Below, in pieces: positions 8,219-17,167 of a stretch of DNA of 38,699 nucleotides. The stretch is from Desulfocapsaceae bacterium (GTDB taxonomy: Bacteria > Desulfobacterota > Desulfobulbia > Desulfobulbales > Desulfocapsaceae): positions 1 through 38,699 of the forward strand of contig JAQVER010000034.1 in the NCBI GenBank assembly GCA_028697885.1, written 5' to 3'. The notes beneath the pieces are model-generated. The model did no database searches, was not told where the DNA came from, and saw only the letters and a program-made list of their open reading frames with translations. Each line of letters opens with the position of its first letter. Position 1 is the first letter of the stretch. Position numbers and translations under genes: made by a program.

Positions 8219-9175
8219 CTATTTAGTAATGGTTCCTGAATTGTATTCGCTTTCCATCTTCTTAATTTGCTCCACCACTTCGTCGTTGAATGGGGTGGCG
8301 ATGCCAAGCCTTTTTCCTTCTCTGGCCACTGCGCCGTTGATGGCATCAATCTCGGTTGATCGCCTGTTCCGCCGGTCCTGAAGCATGGAGGAGATGTTCT
8401 TGGCCGTACTTTTACAGACGGCAAGGGTTGCCTGCAGCGGATCAACATTAATGGTGATTCCGCAGGCCCTGGCCACAGCCTCTGCCTCCCGGACAATATT
8501 CTTCAGTCTGCCGCGGGCGGCGCAGGAGGTTAGAAGTTGGCCGTTGGTGCGGTTGTAAAGGGCAGTAAGCGGATTGATCCCTGCATTGATGAACAGTTTG
8601 GCCCAGAGCTGGCTGCGAATATCTTGAGAGAGGGAGATCTCAAGGCCTGCCCTGTGAAAATGCTGCGCAAGTTCTTGCAGCTGCTGCTGTTGTAAGGCTG
8701 TGGGGCTCTGGAGAAAACCCAGATGTGATCTGCCCCTGCCCGCATGCAGGACATGGCCTGGGGCTAGCAGGGTGGCACCTTCGGAGCTACTGGCAAAGGC
8801 CGGAGTGGTGGGAAGATTCAGTTGTTCCTGAATATCAAGATGGCCGATCCCGTTTTGCAGGAAGACAAGAAGGGCCTGGGGAGAGAGCAGGGGGAGATAA
8901 AATTGCAGACAGCTTTGCAGGTCATGAGATTTGACACAGAAGAGAACAACATCTACCTGCTTGAGCGCCAGGGACTTGATCTCTGCGGAGACAGGAACCA
9001 TGGTTCGCTGCTTACGGTCTGTCTCGTAGATGATCCCCTGCCTGTTTAGCAGGTCTGCCCGTTCCCGGTTATGGTCAAGGAGCAGAAGGCTGTCTTTGTT
9101 ACTCTGTTTTTTTAGGGACAGCAGAGAGGCAAACAGACAGCCTATGGCTCCCGGGCCTACGATGGCGATATGCAT
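8219..9175 (-). CDS. panE: 2-dehydropantoate 2-reductase
   Basis: The protein has 318 residues, near the usual length. The N-terminal Rossmann motif IVGPGAIGCLFASLL (residues 4-18) binds NADPH. The ketopantoate reductase signatures follow: VDVVLFCVKSHDL with the catalytic-region Lys, FLQNGIGH, and the C-terminal KLFINAGINPLTALYNRTNG helix with its conserved Asn. It reduces ketopantoate to pantoate in coenzyme A synthesis. The SSTEIDAINGAV-like segment (RRSTEIDAINGAVAREG) near the C-terminus is the expected substrate-binding stretch. It starts 22 bases after the NrfJ-like lipoprotein ends, so the two may be co-transcribed, although their functions are not obviously related. A clear ribosome site is not visible before ATG 9175. 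Confidence 0.92.
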   Translation of the reverse strand: MHIAIVGPGAIGCLFASLLSLKKQSNKDSLLLLDHNRERADLLNRQGIIYETDRKQRTMVPVSAEIKSLALKQVDVVLFCVKSHDLQSCLQFYLPLLSPQALLVFLQNGIGHLDIQEQLNLPTTPAFASSSEGATLLAPGHVLHAGRGRSHLGFLQSPTALQQQQLQELAQHFHRAGLEISLSQDIRSQLWAKLFINAGINPLTALYNRTNGQLLTSCAARGRLKNIVREAEAVARACGITINVDPLQATLAVCKSTAKNISSMLQDRRNRRSTEIDAINGAVAREGKRLGIATPFNDEVVEQIKKMESEYNSGTITK

Positions 9176-9196
9176 TGGAATAAAAATCCATGGATT

Positions 9197-10123
9197 TTAT
9201 TGGATAATCTTCGCCTCTTCAACAATGACCACATAGCTGTATCCGGCACCAAAATCCTTATTAGCCCGCACAATTCCTTCTATTGTGATGACATCTTTGT
9301 CTTTTGGTGGCTCGGCGCTGGTGGTGATGACCAGGTCATGGGTATTTTTTAAAGGGTCTCCGCTGCCATCCTGGAGGTGAATCCAGTTTTTACCCATAAT
9401 GTTGGGGCTGAATTTGACCACCTTGCCTTGAACGCGAATGGTCTTGCCGTCAAGTTTGGTGTTGTTGGTAAAGACATCTGCCACGGTGTAACCATTTTCT
9501 CCCGCGGCTTTTTCCACCTTGATCTCGGTATACGGGGCTATCGCTCCCAGGCTTCCTCCTGATGCCGTCATATTCTGCATAGTGGCAGGGGGGGATTCGG
9601 CTTGAAGTGCGCTTGCAAACGAATCAGCTTCTGCGGGTTTACCTGCTTCGGCTTTTGCGCTATGTGGATTAGGCATGTCATTTTTCATTGTGCTGCCCAT
9701 TCCATGAGGATCAACCTGAGGTGCTTCCTGGCCTACAAGGCCATTAGAAAATATAATGGAATCAAATGTCCTGTTCAATGACTTACTGGTGAAATTTGGC
9801 ATGGCCATGCCTTCATAATAAGAGACCTTGTCACCTGCCTTGACCTTGGATTCAGGAATGGCAACCCACTGCTGGACCTTGCCGGTATCGACTTGCAGAT
9901 AGGTGTATCCACCAGCATTCATGGTTTCAAGTACGGTTCCGCTGACGGTATTGCCCTGGGGTGCAGTAGTCGCCGGAGTCGGAGCTGCCTTGGTGGTATC
10001 TGTGCTCGCTGCTGGTGTCGCTTTCTCCACGGTGGAGTTGCTGGTTGTGCCTTCCTGCTGGTTGTTGCAGGCGGGGAGTAAGAGACAAAGGCAGAGTACT
10101 GATTTAAGAAATTTTTGCTTCAT
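9197..10123 (-). CDS. Lipoprotein with two OB-fold-like domains (NrfJ-related)
   Basis: ATG at 10123 is preceded by GAGGAACC at good spacing; an ATG five codons upstream is less likely. The 308-residue product begins MKQKFLKSVLCLCLLLPACN, a lipoprotein signal with lipobox LPAC and Cys19. A Thr/Ala/Pro linker (20-57) leads to a first small beta domain (about 58-130: SGTVLETMNAGGYTYLQVDTG ... WVAIP). This GxVLETMxAGGYTYLQV pattern is the one found in NrfJ-like proteins and in OB-fold proteins of anaerobes. After a second linker rich in Ala, Glu and Ser, a second OB-like domain (about 205-308) reads TIRVQGKVVKFSPNIMGKNWIHLQDGSGD. It probably sits at the membrane facing the periplasm. The NrfJ link suggests nitrite reductase assembly, but no nrf gene is seen here. 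Confidence 0.75.
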   Translation of the reverse strand: MKQKFLKSVLCLCLLLPACNNQQEGTTSNSTVEKATPAASTDTTKAAPTPATTAPQGNTVSGTVLETMNAGGYTYLQVDTGKVQQWVAIPESKVKAGDKVSYYEGMAMPNFTSKSLNRTFDSIIFSNGLVGQEAPQVDPHGMGSTMKNDMPNPHSAKAEAGKPAEADSFASALQAESPPATMQNMTASGGSLGAIAPYTEIKVEKAAGENGYTVADVFTNNTKLDGKTIRVQGKVVKFSPNIMGKNWIHLQDGSGDPLKNTHDLVITTSAEPPKDKDVITIEGIVRANKDFGAGYSYVVIVEEAKIIQ

Positions 10124-10210
10124 GGGTTGGTTCCTCATGGTGAAAGAGTGTTATCATATCAGCTCGAGAAGAAGAGTGATTATTGCTACGTGACGAATTA
10201 AAAAACTAAA

Positions 10211-10735
10211 TTAGTCATCTTCGAGCAGAAAAGCAATATATTCAAGGATTGATCTGGCCCAGAGGTTGTATCCTTTTTCGGTGAAATGAATACCATCCGC
10301 CTGGAAAAGACCGGTGCCGGTATTGAATTTTGCATACATATCGAGAAAACAACAACCGGATTGCAGGGATAAGGCCTCCATGGTGCTATTGATCCGTTTC
10401 ATCTCATTTTTGTCCAGCCAGGGGATCTGAAGAGGAATCAGGCTATTGATAATAACCTCTGCTGTTGGGTAACAATGGCTCAGGGACACAACAATTTGTC
10501 GTATGGTTTCGGTAAAATTGTAGTCCTCCATAAGAAGACTATTGGTGCCGGTCATAATGAGTATGATATGAGGATCAATGACTTGTTCCTGGATCGATGG
10601 CAGTCTGTGGAGAAGGCCCCGCGGGGTTTCACCAAAAACACTCATGTTGAGGACTTCAAAGTGAGTTATCCGTTCCTGCCAGTTAAAGTCGGCTAGAAGG
10701 GAATCTCCAAGAAAAAGTAGTCTGCCCTGTTTCAT
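10211..10735 (-). CDS. SGNH/GDSL-family hydrolase
   Basis: The protein has 174 residues with the SGNH blocks in order: block I LFLGDSLLADF (catalytic Ser12), block II NMSVFGETPRG (conserved Gly), block III IMTGTNSL (Asn), and block V DGIHFTEKGY with the Asp and His of the catalytic set. No signal peptide is seen, so it appears cytosolic. The family includes lysophospholipases, acyl-ACP thioesterases and sugar-ester hydrolases, and the sequence does not settle the substrate. It lies between glgX and the NrfJ-like lipoprotein on the same strand, with 144 bases to glgX. Confidence 0.85.
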   Translation of the reverse strand: MKQGRLLFLGDSLLADFNWQERITHFEVLNMSVFGETPRGLLHRLPSIQEQVIDPHIILIMTGTNSLLMEDYNFTETIRQIVVSLSHCYPTAEVIINSLIPLQIPWLDKNEMKRINSTMEALSLQSGCCFLDMYAKFNTGTGLFQADGIHFTEKGYNLWARSILEYIAFLLEDD

Positions 10736-10879
10736 CTCTGTGTATTAATCGTCATGATAGAATTAAATGGCTTGGCGCCACAGGGGGTGCTTCCGATTCT
10801 CATATAGTAAGGCTACATACCATATGAAAAATGCACTGCCAAAGTTTTTCTTCAGTATTGGGTGTGCATCATGCAAGAA

Positions 10880-12997
10880 TTATATGGCTGAGAGAGGAGA
10901 CTGGAGGACCACGGCCCCCATTGGTTTGACCTTGATTGTTGTTTTAGGGATCTTGGACGGGGCCTGTTGCAGGGAAAGAAAATTATAAGGAGAGTCAAGG
11001 CTGGTGTCGATGATCTGATACCATCTCTGACTTTTGTTACCCGGTACTTGCGGCAGAGTGAAGAGGGCCTCTTTCTTCCTGTCTCCGTTGAGCATGATGA
11101 AAAAATGGTCATTCTGGTCGCTCGCTGATTTACTGCCGTGGAGGAGAAAGGCGAGAGTGTGACATTCGGCAGACCAATCCTCCAGGCAAGGCTTTGTTGA
11201 GTGCCAGCTGATCTCAAGATTTTCCCCGGTACATTGCTCGTTTTCACCCTGTTTGAAAAAACTTGTCCGCTGAAAAATGGAATGGGTTTTGCGCAGCTGA
11301 ATACAGTGTTTGAAAAAGCGGAGCAGCCCCTTGTTTTTTCCCACAAGATCCCAGTTGAGCCAGTTGGTATTGTTGTCCTGACACCAGCTGTTGTTGTTTC
11401 CTTTCTTGCTGTGTCCAAATTCGTCGCCAGCGTTGATCATGGGGACTCCCTGGGAGAGCAGCATGATCAAAATCATGCTGCGTATCCGTCGGAGTCGTAA
11501 TTCCTGAATGGATTTGTTGTGGGTGGAGCCTTCCGCCCCGCTGTTCCAGCTGATGTTATGGTTGTCGCCGTCACGATTTTCTTCCCCATTTTCCTGATTA
11601 TGCTTTTCGTTAAAGCTTACCAGATCATAGAGGGTAAAACCATCGTGACTGGTTATGAAGTTGATGGAGTTAAAAGGATGGCGGGAGCTGGACTGGTAAA
11701 GGTCGGAGCTGCCGGCAATGCGGGTGGCCAGATTGGCCACCGTATTTTCATGGCCTGCCATGAACGCGCGTATATCATCACGGAATCTGCCGTTCCACTC
11801 GGCCCAGCGCACATCGGTGGAAAAGGTACCCACCTGGTAGAGACCACCGGCGTCCCATGCCTCGGCAATGATCTTAGTGTCGCGCAGAACCGGGTCTTCG
11901 GCGATCATCTCGATCATGGGTGGATTGGCCAGGAGATGCCCTGAGGTGTCTCGCCCTAAAATAGAGGCGAGGTCAAAACGGAAGCCATCAATGTGCATCT
12001 CCATGACCCAATAGCGAAGAGAGTCCCTGATCAGCTCTCTGACTACCGGATGGTTGCAGTTCATGGTGTTGCCGCAGCCGGAAAAGTTCAGGTATTCCTG
12101 GGTCTGTTTGTCCAGCAGATAGTAGATGTTGTTGTCAATACCCCTGAAGCTGCTGGTGGTGCCGTCATATCCACCCTCGCCGGTGTGATTATACACCATG
12201 TCGAGAATAACCTCTATTCCAGCTTGGTGCAAAGCTAGTACCATGGTCTTGAATTCATTGATGTGCTGGACGGTATTTGCGGCATATCCAGATTTTAAGG
12301 CGAAAAAAGAGATGGGATTATAGCCCCAGAAATTTTTAAGCAGTTTACCGTTCGCCGGATTTCTGAATATGTTATCGTTTTCATCGAACTCGGTAACTGG
12401 CATCAGTTCCACCGCCGTGATCCCTAAGTCCTGCAGGTAGGGGATCTTTTCCATGATACCATGATAGGTGCCGGGATGGGTCACCTTTGAACTTGGATGA
12501 CGTGTGAAACCGCGGACATGCATCTCGTAGATGATCGATTTGGCGAGAGGGATGTTTAGAGGCCGATCATTCTGCCAGTCGAAATCGTGTTTGATGATGC
12601 CGCAGCTGGGTAAGTCCCTGTCTGAGATTGTCTCGCCCCATATACGAGGTCGGTGAACATGGCTTTCGGGATCAAGGAGAAGAATTCCCTCGTCGTACAC
12701 CAAGCCGTTTGTCTTTTGAGATACTGGCCCTTTGATCCGATATCCGTAGCGAAGATCGTTCCTGTCGGTTTGGAGGAGGATATGCCAGAGGTCGCCGGTC
12801 CTGTTGATCTTGGGGTCCAGCGGGAATTGCACCTGTTCTCGGAGTCCTTTTGTCGTTTTCGGAAGATCAATGACCAGCGTCACTGCTTCGGCATGGCGGG
12901 AAAAGATTGAAAAATTAATACCTTCGCTGAGGATCGTGGTGCCGGTTGGCAGGGCGAATCCTCTGCTGGTGACAATTTTATTTTTTTTCTTGGACAT
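10880..12997 (-). CDS. glgX: Glycogen debranching enzyme (isoamylase type)
   Basis: The protein has 705 residues, a usual GlgX/TreX length. An N-terminal CBM48-like domain (about 10-130) is followed by the GH13 barrel. Catalytic features are DMVYNHTGEGG (266-276), GFRFDLAS with nucleophile Asp342, IIAEAWDAGG with acid/base Glu379, and the FITSHDGFTLYDL stretch with the transition-state Asp. It should remove alpha-1,6 branches from glycogen or limit dextrin. The YRIKGPVS and WGYNPISFFA segments are typical of the GlgX group. ATG at 12997 has no clear ribosome site. The spacer to the next gene (12998-13165) is a divergent promoter region. Glycogen storage genes next to it are not in the window. 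Confidence 0.95.
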   Translation of the reverse strand: MSKKKNKIVTSRGFALPTGTTILSEGINFSIFSRHAEAVTLVIDLPKTTKGLREQVQFPLDPKINRTGDLWHILLQTDRNDLRYGYRIKGPVSQKTNGLVYDEGILLLDPESHVHRPRIWGETISDRDLPSCGIIKHDFDWQNDRPLNIPLAKSIIYEMHVRGFTRHPSSKVTHPGTYHGIMEKIPYLQDLGITAVELMPVTEFDENDNIFRNPANGKLLKNFWGYNPISFFALKSGYAANTVQHINEFKTMVLALHQAGIEVILDMVYNHTGEGGYDGTTSSFRGIDNNIYYLLDKQTQEYLNFSGCGNTMNCNHPVVRELIRDSLRYWVMEMHIDGFRFDLASILGRDTSGHLLANPPMIEMIAEDPVLRDTKIIAEAWDAGGLYQVGTFSTDVRWAEWNGRFRDDIRAFMAGHENTVANLATRIAGSSDLYQSSSRHPFNSINFITSHDGFTLYDLVSFNEKHNQENGEENRDGDNHNISWNSGAEGSTHNKSIQELRLRRIRSMILIMLLSQGVPMINAGDEFGHSKKGNNNSWCQDNNTNWLNWDLVGKNKGLLRFFKHCIQLRKTHSIFQRTSFFKQGENEQCTGENLEISWHSTKPCLEDWSAECHTLAFLLHGSKSASDQNDHFFIMLNGDRKKEALFTLPQVPGNKSQRWYQIIDTSLDSPYNFLSLQQAPSKIPKTTIKVKPMGAVVLQSPLSAI

Positions 12998-13165
12998 TTT
13001 AAGAATGAGAACTATAATTAATTAAGATCTTTTGCCTTGATCGCGTAGAGAGTCTGGAAAGTAGATTATAGAATACACCAGGAAAGAATAAAGCAGAAAT
13101 GTTTTTGTTGAACAATGACGTTCAATCAGGCTGTCATATTCTGCAGCCATATTCAGGAGGTTATT

Positions 13166-14098
13166 ATGGGCATGTTTCAGAGGCTTTCAATGAGTGATTC
13201 AACAATCAAAACCATTGACTGGGGTATGACTCCTGATCTTAGTTTTGGGACCTTTGAGTCTTGGGGTGGAAGGGAGAGGGTACGAAATAACAGTGAGCGG
13301 ATCTGCTATTTTTTCATTGATAACTGGGGGAGTGAGCCCAAACTCTGTTTGATGGAGCGAGGGGTGAAACATGCCAAGGTTCTTGCTGATATCGGTGCTC
13401 CGGTGGAGATGGTTAAGGAGTGTGTACGGCAGCAGGGAAGTTCTTCGGCTTTTGAAAAGAGCTATGCCATCAACAGTGTTATCAAGGAATGGCTGATCCA
13501 TAATGTGGTTGAGGCGGATGGCGACGCCTATGTAAAACCTGTTCATGTTGTCAGGGAGGTTGAGGATATGGGTACTCTCCCCCGGCAGGGTGTTCAGCCA
13601 TTCAGTGGTGACAAATGTATTCTTCCTGCAAATCCCGCCTTCATTAACGATGATCTGATAGAACCGTTGATTAAAAAGTGGAATTTTTTCGATTCCGCCC
13701 TCAACCTTCAGGGAATGTTTGAGAACGCGCTGGTGGATAATGGTGACGGCCTCACCGTAACTGACGAGCGGACTGCAATTATGTGGCAACGGGCGGGGCT
13801 TGATATTGCCTCCAATCGTACCATGCAACGCAATATTGAGAAGCTTAACAAGGAAGGATTTGCCGGATTTCATGACTGGCGATTACCGACCATGGAAGAG
13901 GCCTTGTCGCTTATGGAACCGGAAATGAATAAAAAGGGACTCCATCTGAATCCCTGTTTCTCCAAAGAGCAGCCTTTTATCTTTGTGGCGGCCCAGCGGA
14001 AGCCGGGAGGATATTGGTTCGTTGATTACAAGCAGGGTCGTGCCTTCTGGTCATCCGGCAGTATTCCCGGGGCCTTTGGCAGGTTGTGCAGAGGGTAA
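13166..14098 (+). CDS. DUF1566 (Lcl C-terminal) domain protein with a novel N-terminal half
   Basis: ATG at 13166 follows a perfect AGGAGG at 13155-13160, so the 17 codons before it in the same frame are not used. The 310-residue product has two parts. The N-terminal half (about 1-200) shows no motif recognised here; it includes a stretch with CVRQQGSSSAFEKSYAINSVIKEWL and a Cys in GDKCILPANP. The C-terminal part (about 205-310) is the DUF1566/Lcl fold: VDNGDGLTVTDERTAIMWQ..., then FHDWRLPTMEEALSLMEP, and near the end YWFVDYKQGRAFWSSG. The DGLTVTD...MWQ signature and the HDWRLP motif are the classic marks. The family often appears in secreted or ligand-binding proteins, but no signal peptide is present here. 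Confidence 0.75.
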   Translation: MGMFQRLSMSDSTIKTIDWGMTPDLSFGTFESWGGRERVRNNSERICYFFIDNWGSEPKLCLMERGVKHAKVLADIGAPVEMVKECVRQQGSSSAFEKSYAINSVIKEWLIHNVVEADGDAYVKPVHVVREVEDMGTLPRQGVQPFSGDKCILPANPAFINDDLIEPLIKKWNFFDSALNLQGMFENALVDNGDGLTVTDERTAIMWQRAGLDIASNRTMQRNIEKLNKEGFAGFHDWRLPTMEEALSLMEPEMNKKGLHLNPCFSKEQPFIFVAAQRKPGGYWFVDYKQGRAFWSSGSIPGAFGRLCRG

Positions 14099-14196
14099 AA
14101 GGGGCTTCTTTGCCGTAAATTATTAGAGCTGTTCAGGTTGATCGTCTGGATCTCTGTACGGACAATTTTATTTTCAACTTCCCCCCGGTTGATGAA

Positions 14197-16530
14197 CTAT
14201 TCCTCTTTGTCGTCAAGGGGTTTCCAGACCGGTCCTGTGGCCGTATCGATGATTTGGATTCCCTGGCGCAGTAGTTCGTCGCGCGCATCATCGGCGGCCT
14301 GCCAGTCTTTTTCAGCTCTGGCTTTTTCGCGGCGGCAGATCAGGGTGTTCACGGCCGGGGCCAGCGGGCAGCCCTTCAGTCTGAAAATATGGAGGACCTG
14401 ATTGATTTTGTTAAAACTATCCAGAATATATTTTTTCTGATCATGGTCAAGGTGGTTGACGTGGAGGATAGGGTTGACGATATTGATAAATTTATAGATG
14501 GCACCCAGCCCCTTGGAGACGTTGAGGTCATCATCCATGGCCTCAAAAAACTGTTCGGTCATGGCGGAGACAAAGGCGGCGATTTCAGGGTGCGGTTTGC
14601 CTGGCGGCAGACAGAGAAGCTTGCAGGTAAATTCATCAATGCGGCGTAAGGCCGTACGGACGTTGATCAGTCTTTTGAAAGAGAAATTCAGTGGTTTCCG
14701 GTAGTGGACTGAAAGCAGCATGAAGCGCACCTCGCGGGGAGTGAATCCGCGGAGGATCAGATCATTGAGGGTCACCATGTTCCCCGCCTCAGCCGACATC
14801 ATCTTGCCATCCACCAGCAGCAGTTCGGAATGCAGCCAGTATTTCGCCAGAGGTTTACCTGTCAGGGCCTCGGCAATGGCGATCTCGTTTTCGTGGTGGG
14901 GAAAAATAAGATTCCGGCTGCTGGTGTGGATATCCAGAGTCTTCCCAAGGTAACGGGTGGACATGGCCGAACATTCGATATGCCAGCCCGGGCGCACATT
15001 TCCCCAGTCGGTCTCAAAAAATATCCCTTTCTTCAGCTCTGCCAGGGTGGAGCGTTTGAGCAAGGTGAAGTCGCGGGGGTTATCCTTTTCATAGTTATCC
15101 AGATCAACAGTCCTGCCCAAGCGGATCTTGCTCAGGTCAATGCCTGACAGGCGACCATAGCGCTTGAATTTGGAGATGTCAAAGTAGATGGAGCCATGTT
15201 TCTCATAGGCAAAACCCTTATGGATGAGCTCGTGGCTGATCTCGATCATGTCGGCGACATGCTCTGAGGCCTTAGGGTAGCCAGTGGCCCGTTTAACGCC
15301 CAAGGCATCAATGGCCTCCATGAACCCTTCAATGTATTTGCTGGTAAATTCGGAAAGCGAAACTCCGGCCTTGTTGGCGCCATCGATGGTATTGTCATCA
15401 AGATCAGTGAAGTTCATATAGGAATCCACTGTCAGTCCCTTGCTTTCAAGATAGCGGGTGATCAGGTCGGTGACGATAAACCGGCGGCAGAGGGAAAGAT
15501 TGGGCGGTTCGTAGGCGGTTGGCCCGCAGGTATAAAAGGTGACTTTCCCTTCGGTCTGTGGCGTGAAAATTTCTTTTTTCTTGCTCAGGGTGTTAAAAAA
15601 ACGTAATTGAGATGTCTTCTCTGAACTCTGTGGCTTGCGTGTAAATAGGGGAGTACTCAGGTAGCGCTCCCCGCTGTCCGGGAGCAGAGTGACAATGAAC
15701 CCTTCCTCTAGCTTTTTCGCCAGGTTAATGGCGGTAAACATGGCCGCACCACTGCTCATCCCCACCAGTAACCCCTCTTTCCGGGCCAGCAGCCTGGCCA
15801 TCTGAAAGGCGTCTTCATCTTTAATATTGACGATCTCACTGGCTTTTGATTTGTCAAAAATCCCGGGACGATAGGACTCTTTCATGTTTTTCAGCCCCTG
15901 GATCTTATGGTCGAGAAAGGGCTCGACTGCGATGATCTGCACTTGGGGTTGGTGTTCACTGAACCAGGCGCACAGTCCCATCACCGTGCCGGAGGTTCCA
16001 AGGGTGGCCACAATATGGGTCACCTGCCCTTCCGTCTGCTGCCAGATCTCAGGGGCGGTTCCGGTGTAATGGGCCTGCCAGTTGGCCTCATTATTAAACT
16101 GATCAGTGAGGAAATAGCGTTCCGGGTATTCACGGGCCATGGCATAGGCCTTTTCAATGGCCCCATCGGTGCTCCTATGGGCGGGAGTCAGCAGGATTTC
16201 GGCACCATAGGCCTGCATGATCTTGCGGCGTTCGAGCGAAGCGGACTCAGACATGATCAGCAGGCAGCGATACCCTTTGGCCGCGCAGACCATAGCCAGT
16301 CCAATTCCGGTATTGCCACTGGTGGCTTCGAGTACGATCTTGTCAGGCGTGAGTTCGCCGCTTTTTTCACCAGCCTCGATCATGGCAAGGGCGATACGCT
16401 CTTTTACCGAGCCGCCCGGGTTGGCAGATTCCAACTTTCCATACAGCCGAACTTTGTCATTGGGGCACAGACGATTGATCCGAATCAGAGGGGTGTTGCC
16501 AATGGCCTCTAGAACTGTGTTATAGAGCAT
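14197..16530 (-). CDS. Cysteine synthase fused to a CysRS-like domain with altered class I motifs
   Basis: ATG at 16530 is preferred over a TTG 18 bases upstream because MLYNTVLEAIGNTP is the usual cysteine synthase start. Residues 1-300 are a PLP enzyme with Schiff-base K43 in NPGGSVKER, SGNTG at 71-75 and GTSGT at 178-182, so this half looks able to make cysteine from O-acetylserine and sulfide. Residues about 325-777 are a cysteinyl-tRNA synthetase-like domain. Its zinc/cysteine ligands are kept (C335 in TCGPT, C520 in WHIECS, H545 and E549 in HHENE). The class I sites are changed: HIGN is NLSL (344-347), the KIIK site is NTID (380-383), and KMSKSLGN is KMMSAEAGN (576-584). The DIHGGGxDL loop is DIHTSSRNL. 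The second half may thus bind cysteine without charging tRNA, for example as a sensor of the product. A normal CysRS would be expected elsewhere. Confidence 0.9.
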   Translation of the reverse strand: MLYNTVLEAIGNTPLIRINRLCPNDKVRLYGKLESANPGGSVKERIALAMIEAGEKSGELTPDKIVLEATSGNTGIGLAMVCAAKGYRCLLIMSESASLERRKIMQAYGAEILLTPAHRSTDGAIEKAYAMAREYPERYFLTDQFNNEANWQAHYTGTAPEIWQQTEGQVTHIVATLGTSGTVMGLCAWFSEHQPQVQIIAVEPFLDHKIQGLKNMKESYRPGIFDKSKASEIVNIKDEDAFQMARLLARKEGLLVGMSSGAAMFTAINLAKKLEEGFIVTLLPDSGERYLSTPLFTRKPQSSEKTSQLRFFNTLSKKKEIFTPQTEGKVTFYTCGPTAYEPPNLSLCRRFIVTDLITRYLESKGLTVDSYMNFTDLDDNTIDGANKAGVSLSEFTSKYIEGFMEAIDALGVKRATGYPKASEHVADMIEISHELIHKGFAYEKHGSIYFDISKFKRYGRLSGIDLSKIRLGRTVDLDNYEKDNPRDFTLLKRSTLAELKKGIFFETDWGNVRPGWHIECSAMSTRYLGKTLDIHTSSRNLIFPHHENEIAIAEALTGKPLAKYWLHSELLLVDGKMMSAEAGNMVTLNDLILRGFTPREVRFMLLSVHYRKPLNFSFKRLINVRTALRRIDEFTCKLLCLPPGKPHPEIAAFVSAMTEQFFEAMDDDLNVSKGLGAIYKFINIVNPILHVNHLDHDQKKYILDSFNKINQVLHIFRLKGCPLAPAVNTLICRREKARAEKDWQAADDARDELLRQGIQIIDTATGPVWKPLDDKEE

Positions 16531-16671
16531 GAGTAAAAATTCCCGCAAAGAGGTTGACCAGTAAAATAAAGCATTGGCCGATGGTCAGCATGAAGATGTA
16601 ATGAAAGTAATTCATGCAAGATAATGGATAGATGTAATCCTGGTCAAGTCCTTTCTCGGGCAATGAATCTG

Positions 16672-17142
16672 TCAGCTTTTCTGGCAGGAGTGGGACAGAT
16701 ACCAGAGGCTCATTAGGGAATCCCTGATTTTTTCATCCTCAATGATGGTAATCTGCTTCTCGAAGGATTCCTGGGCGGCGAGACTGGGCTGGATAAAACG
16801 AACCCTCTGTTTGTTAGGTTCTTCTGTCTTGTGGCTGTTGATCAGGGTGAATCTGATATCTTCCAGGCGGGAGATGCGGAGCGTTTTGTTCAAGATCTCA
16901 AGCAGGTGGATCTTCTGGAATTGTAATTGCTGCATCCAGGCGGAGTTGGCAATCTCAAGCCAGAGAATATTGTTGACGATCTTCAAAGGGTGGGCGTGAG
17001 TGCTGGTACTTGTGTCCACCAGTTTATCCCAATGGAGAAACAGGCTGTGAAGATCCAGTTGCTTCCTCCAGCCCTGTTCGTCGGTTATTCCGGAAAGCAG
17101 GGTGGCGATGTTTTGCGGATCATTAGGGCCATTGTTTTTCAT
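16672..17142 (-). CDS. DUF721 / DciA-like protein
   Basis: The protein has 156 residues. The central part carries the DUF721 pattern: LFLHWDKLVDTSTSTHAHPLKI, then ILWLEIANSAWMQQLQFQKIHLLEILN. This is the KH-like domain shared with DciA, the ancestral loader of the DnaB helicase at replication origins. The C-terminus is a longer helical tail (about 100-156) with LMSLWYLSHSCQKS at the end. The start lies 25 bases after the end of the amidase gene upstream, so both are probably on one transcript. A role in loading the replicative helicase is known only for DciA proper; some DUF721 proteins remain uncharacterised. Confidence 0.75.
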   Translation of the reverse strand: MKNNGPNDPQNIATLLSGITDEQGWRKQLDLHSLFLHWDKLVDTSTSTHAHPLKIVNNILWLEIANSAWMQQLQFQKIHLLEILNKTLRISRLEDIRFTLINSHKTEEPNKQRVRFIQPSLAAQESFEKQITIIEDEKIRDSLMSLWYLSHSCQKS

Positions 17143-17167
17143 TGTTTGCTGGAGATCTGTTCTGGCC

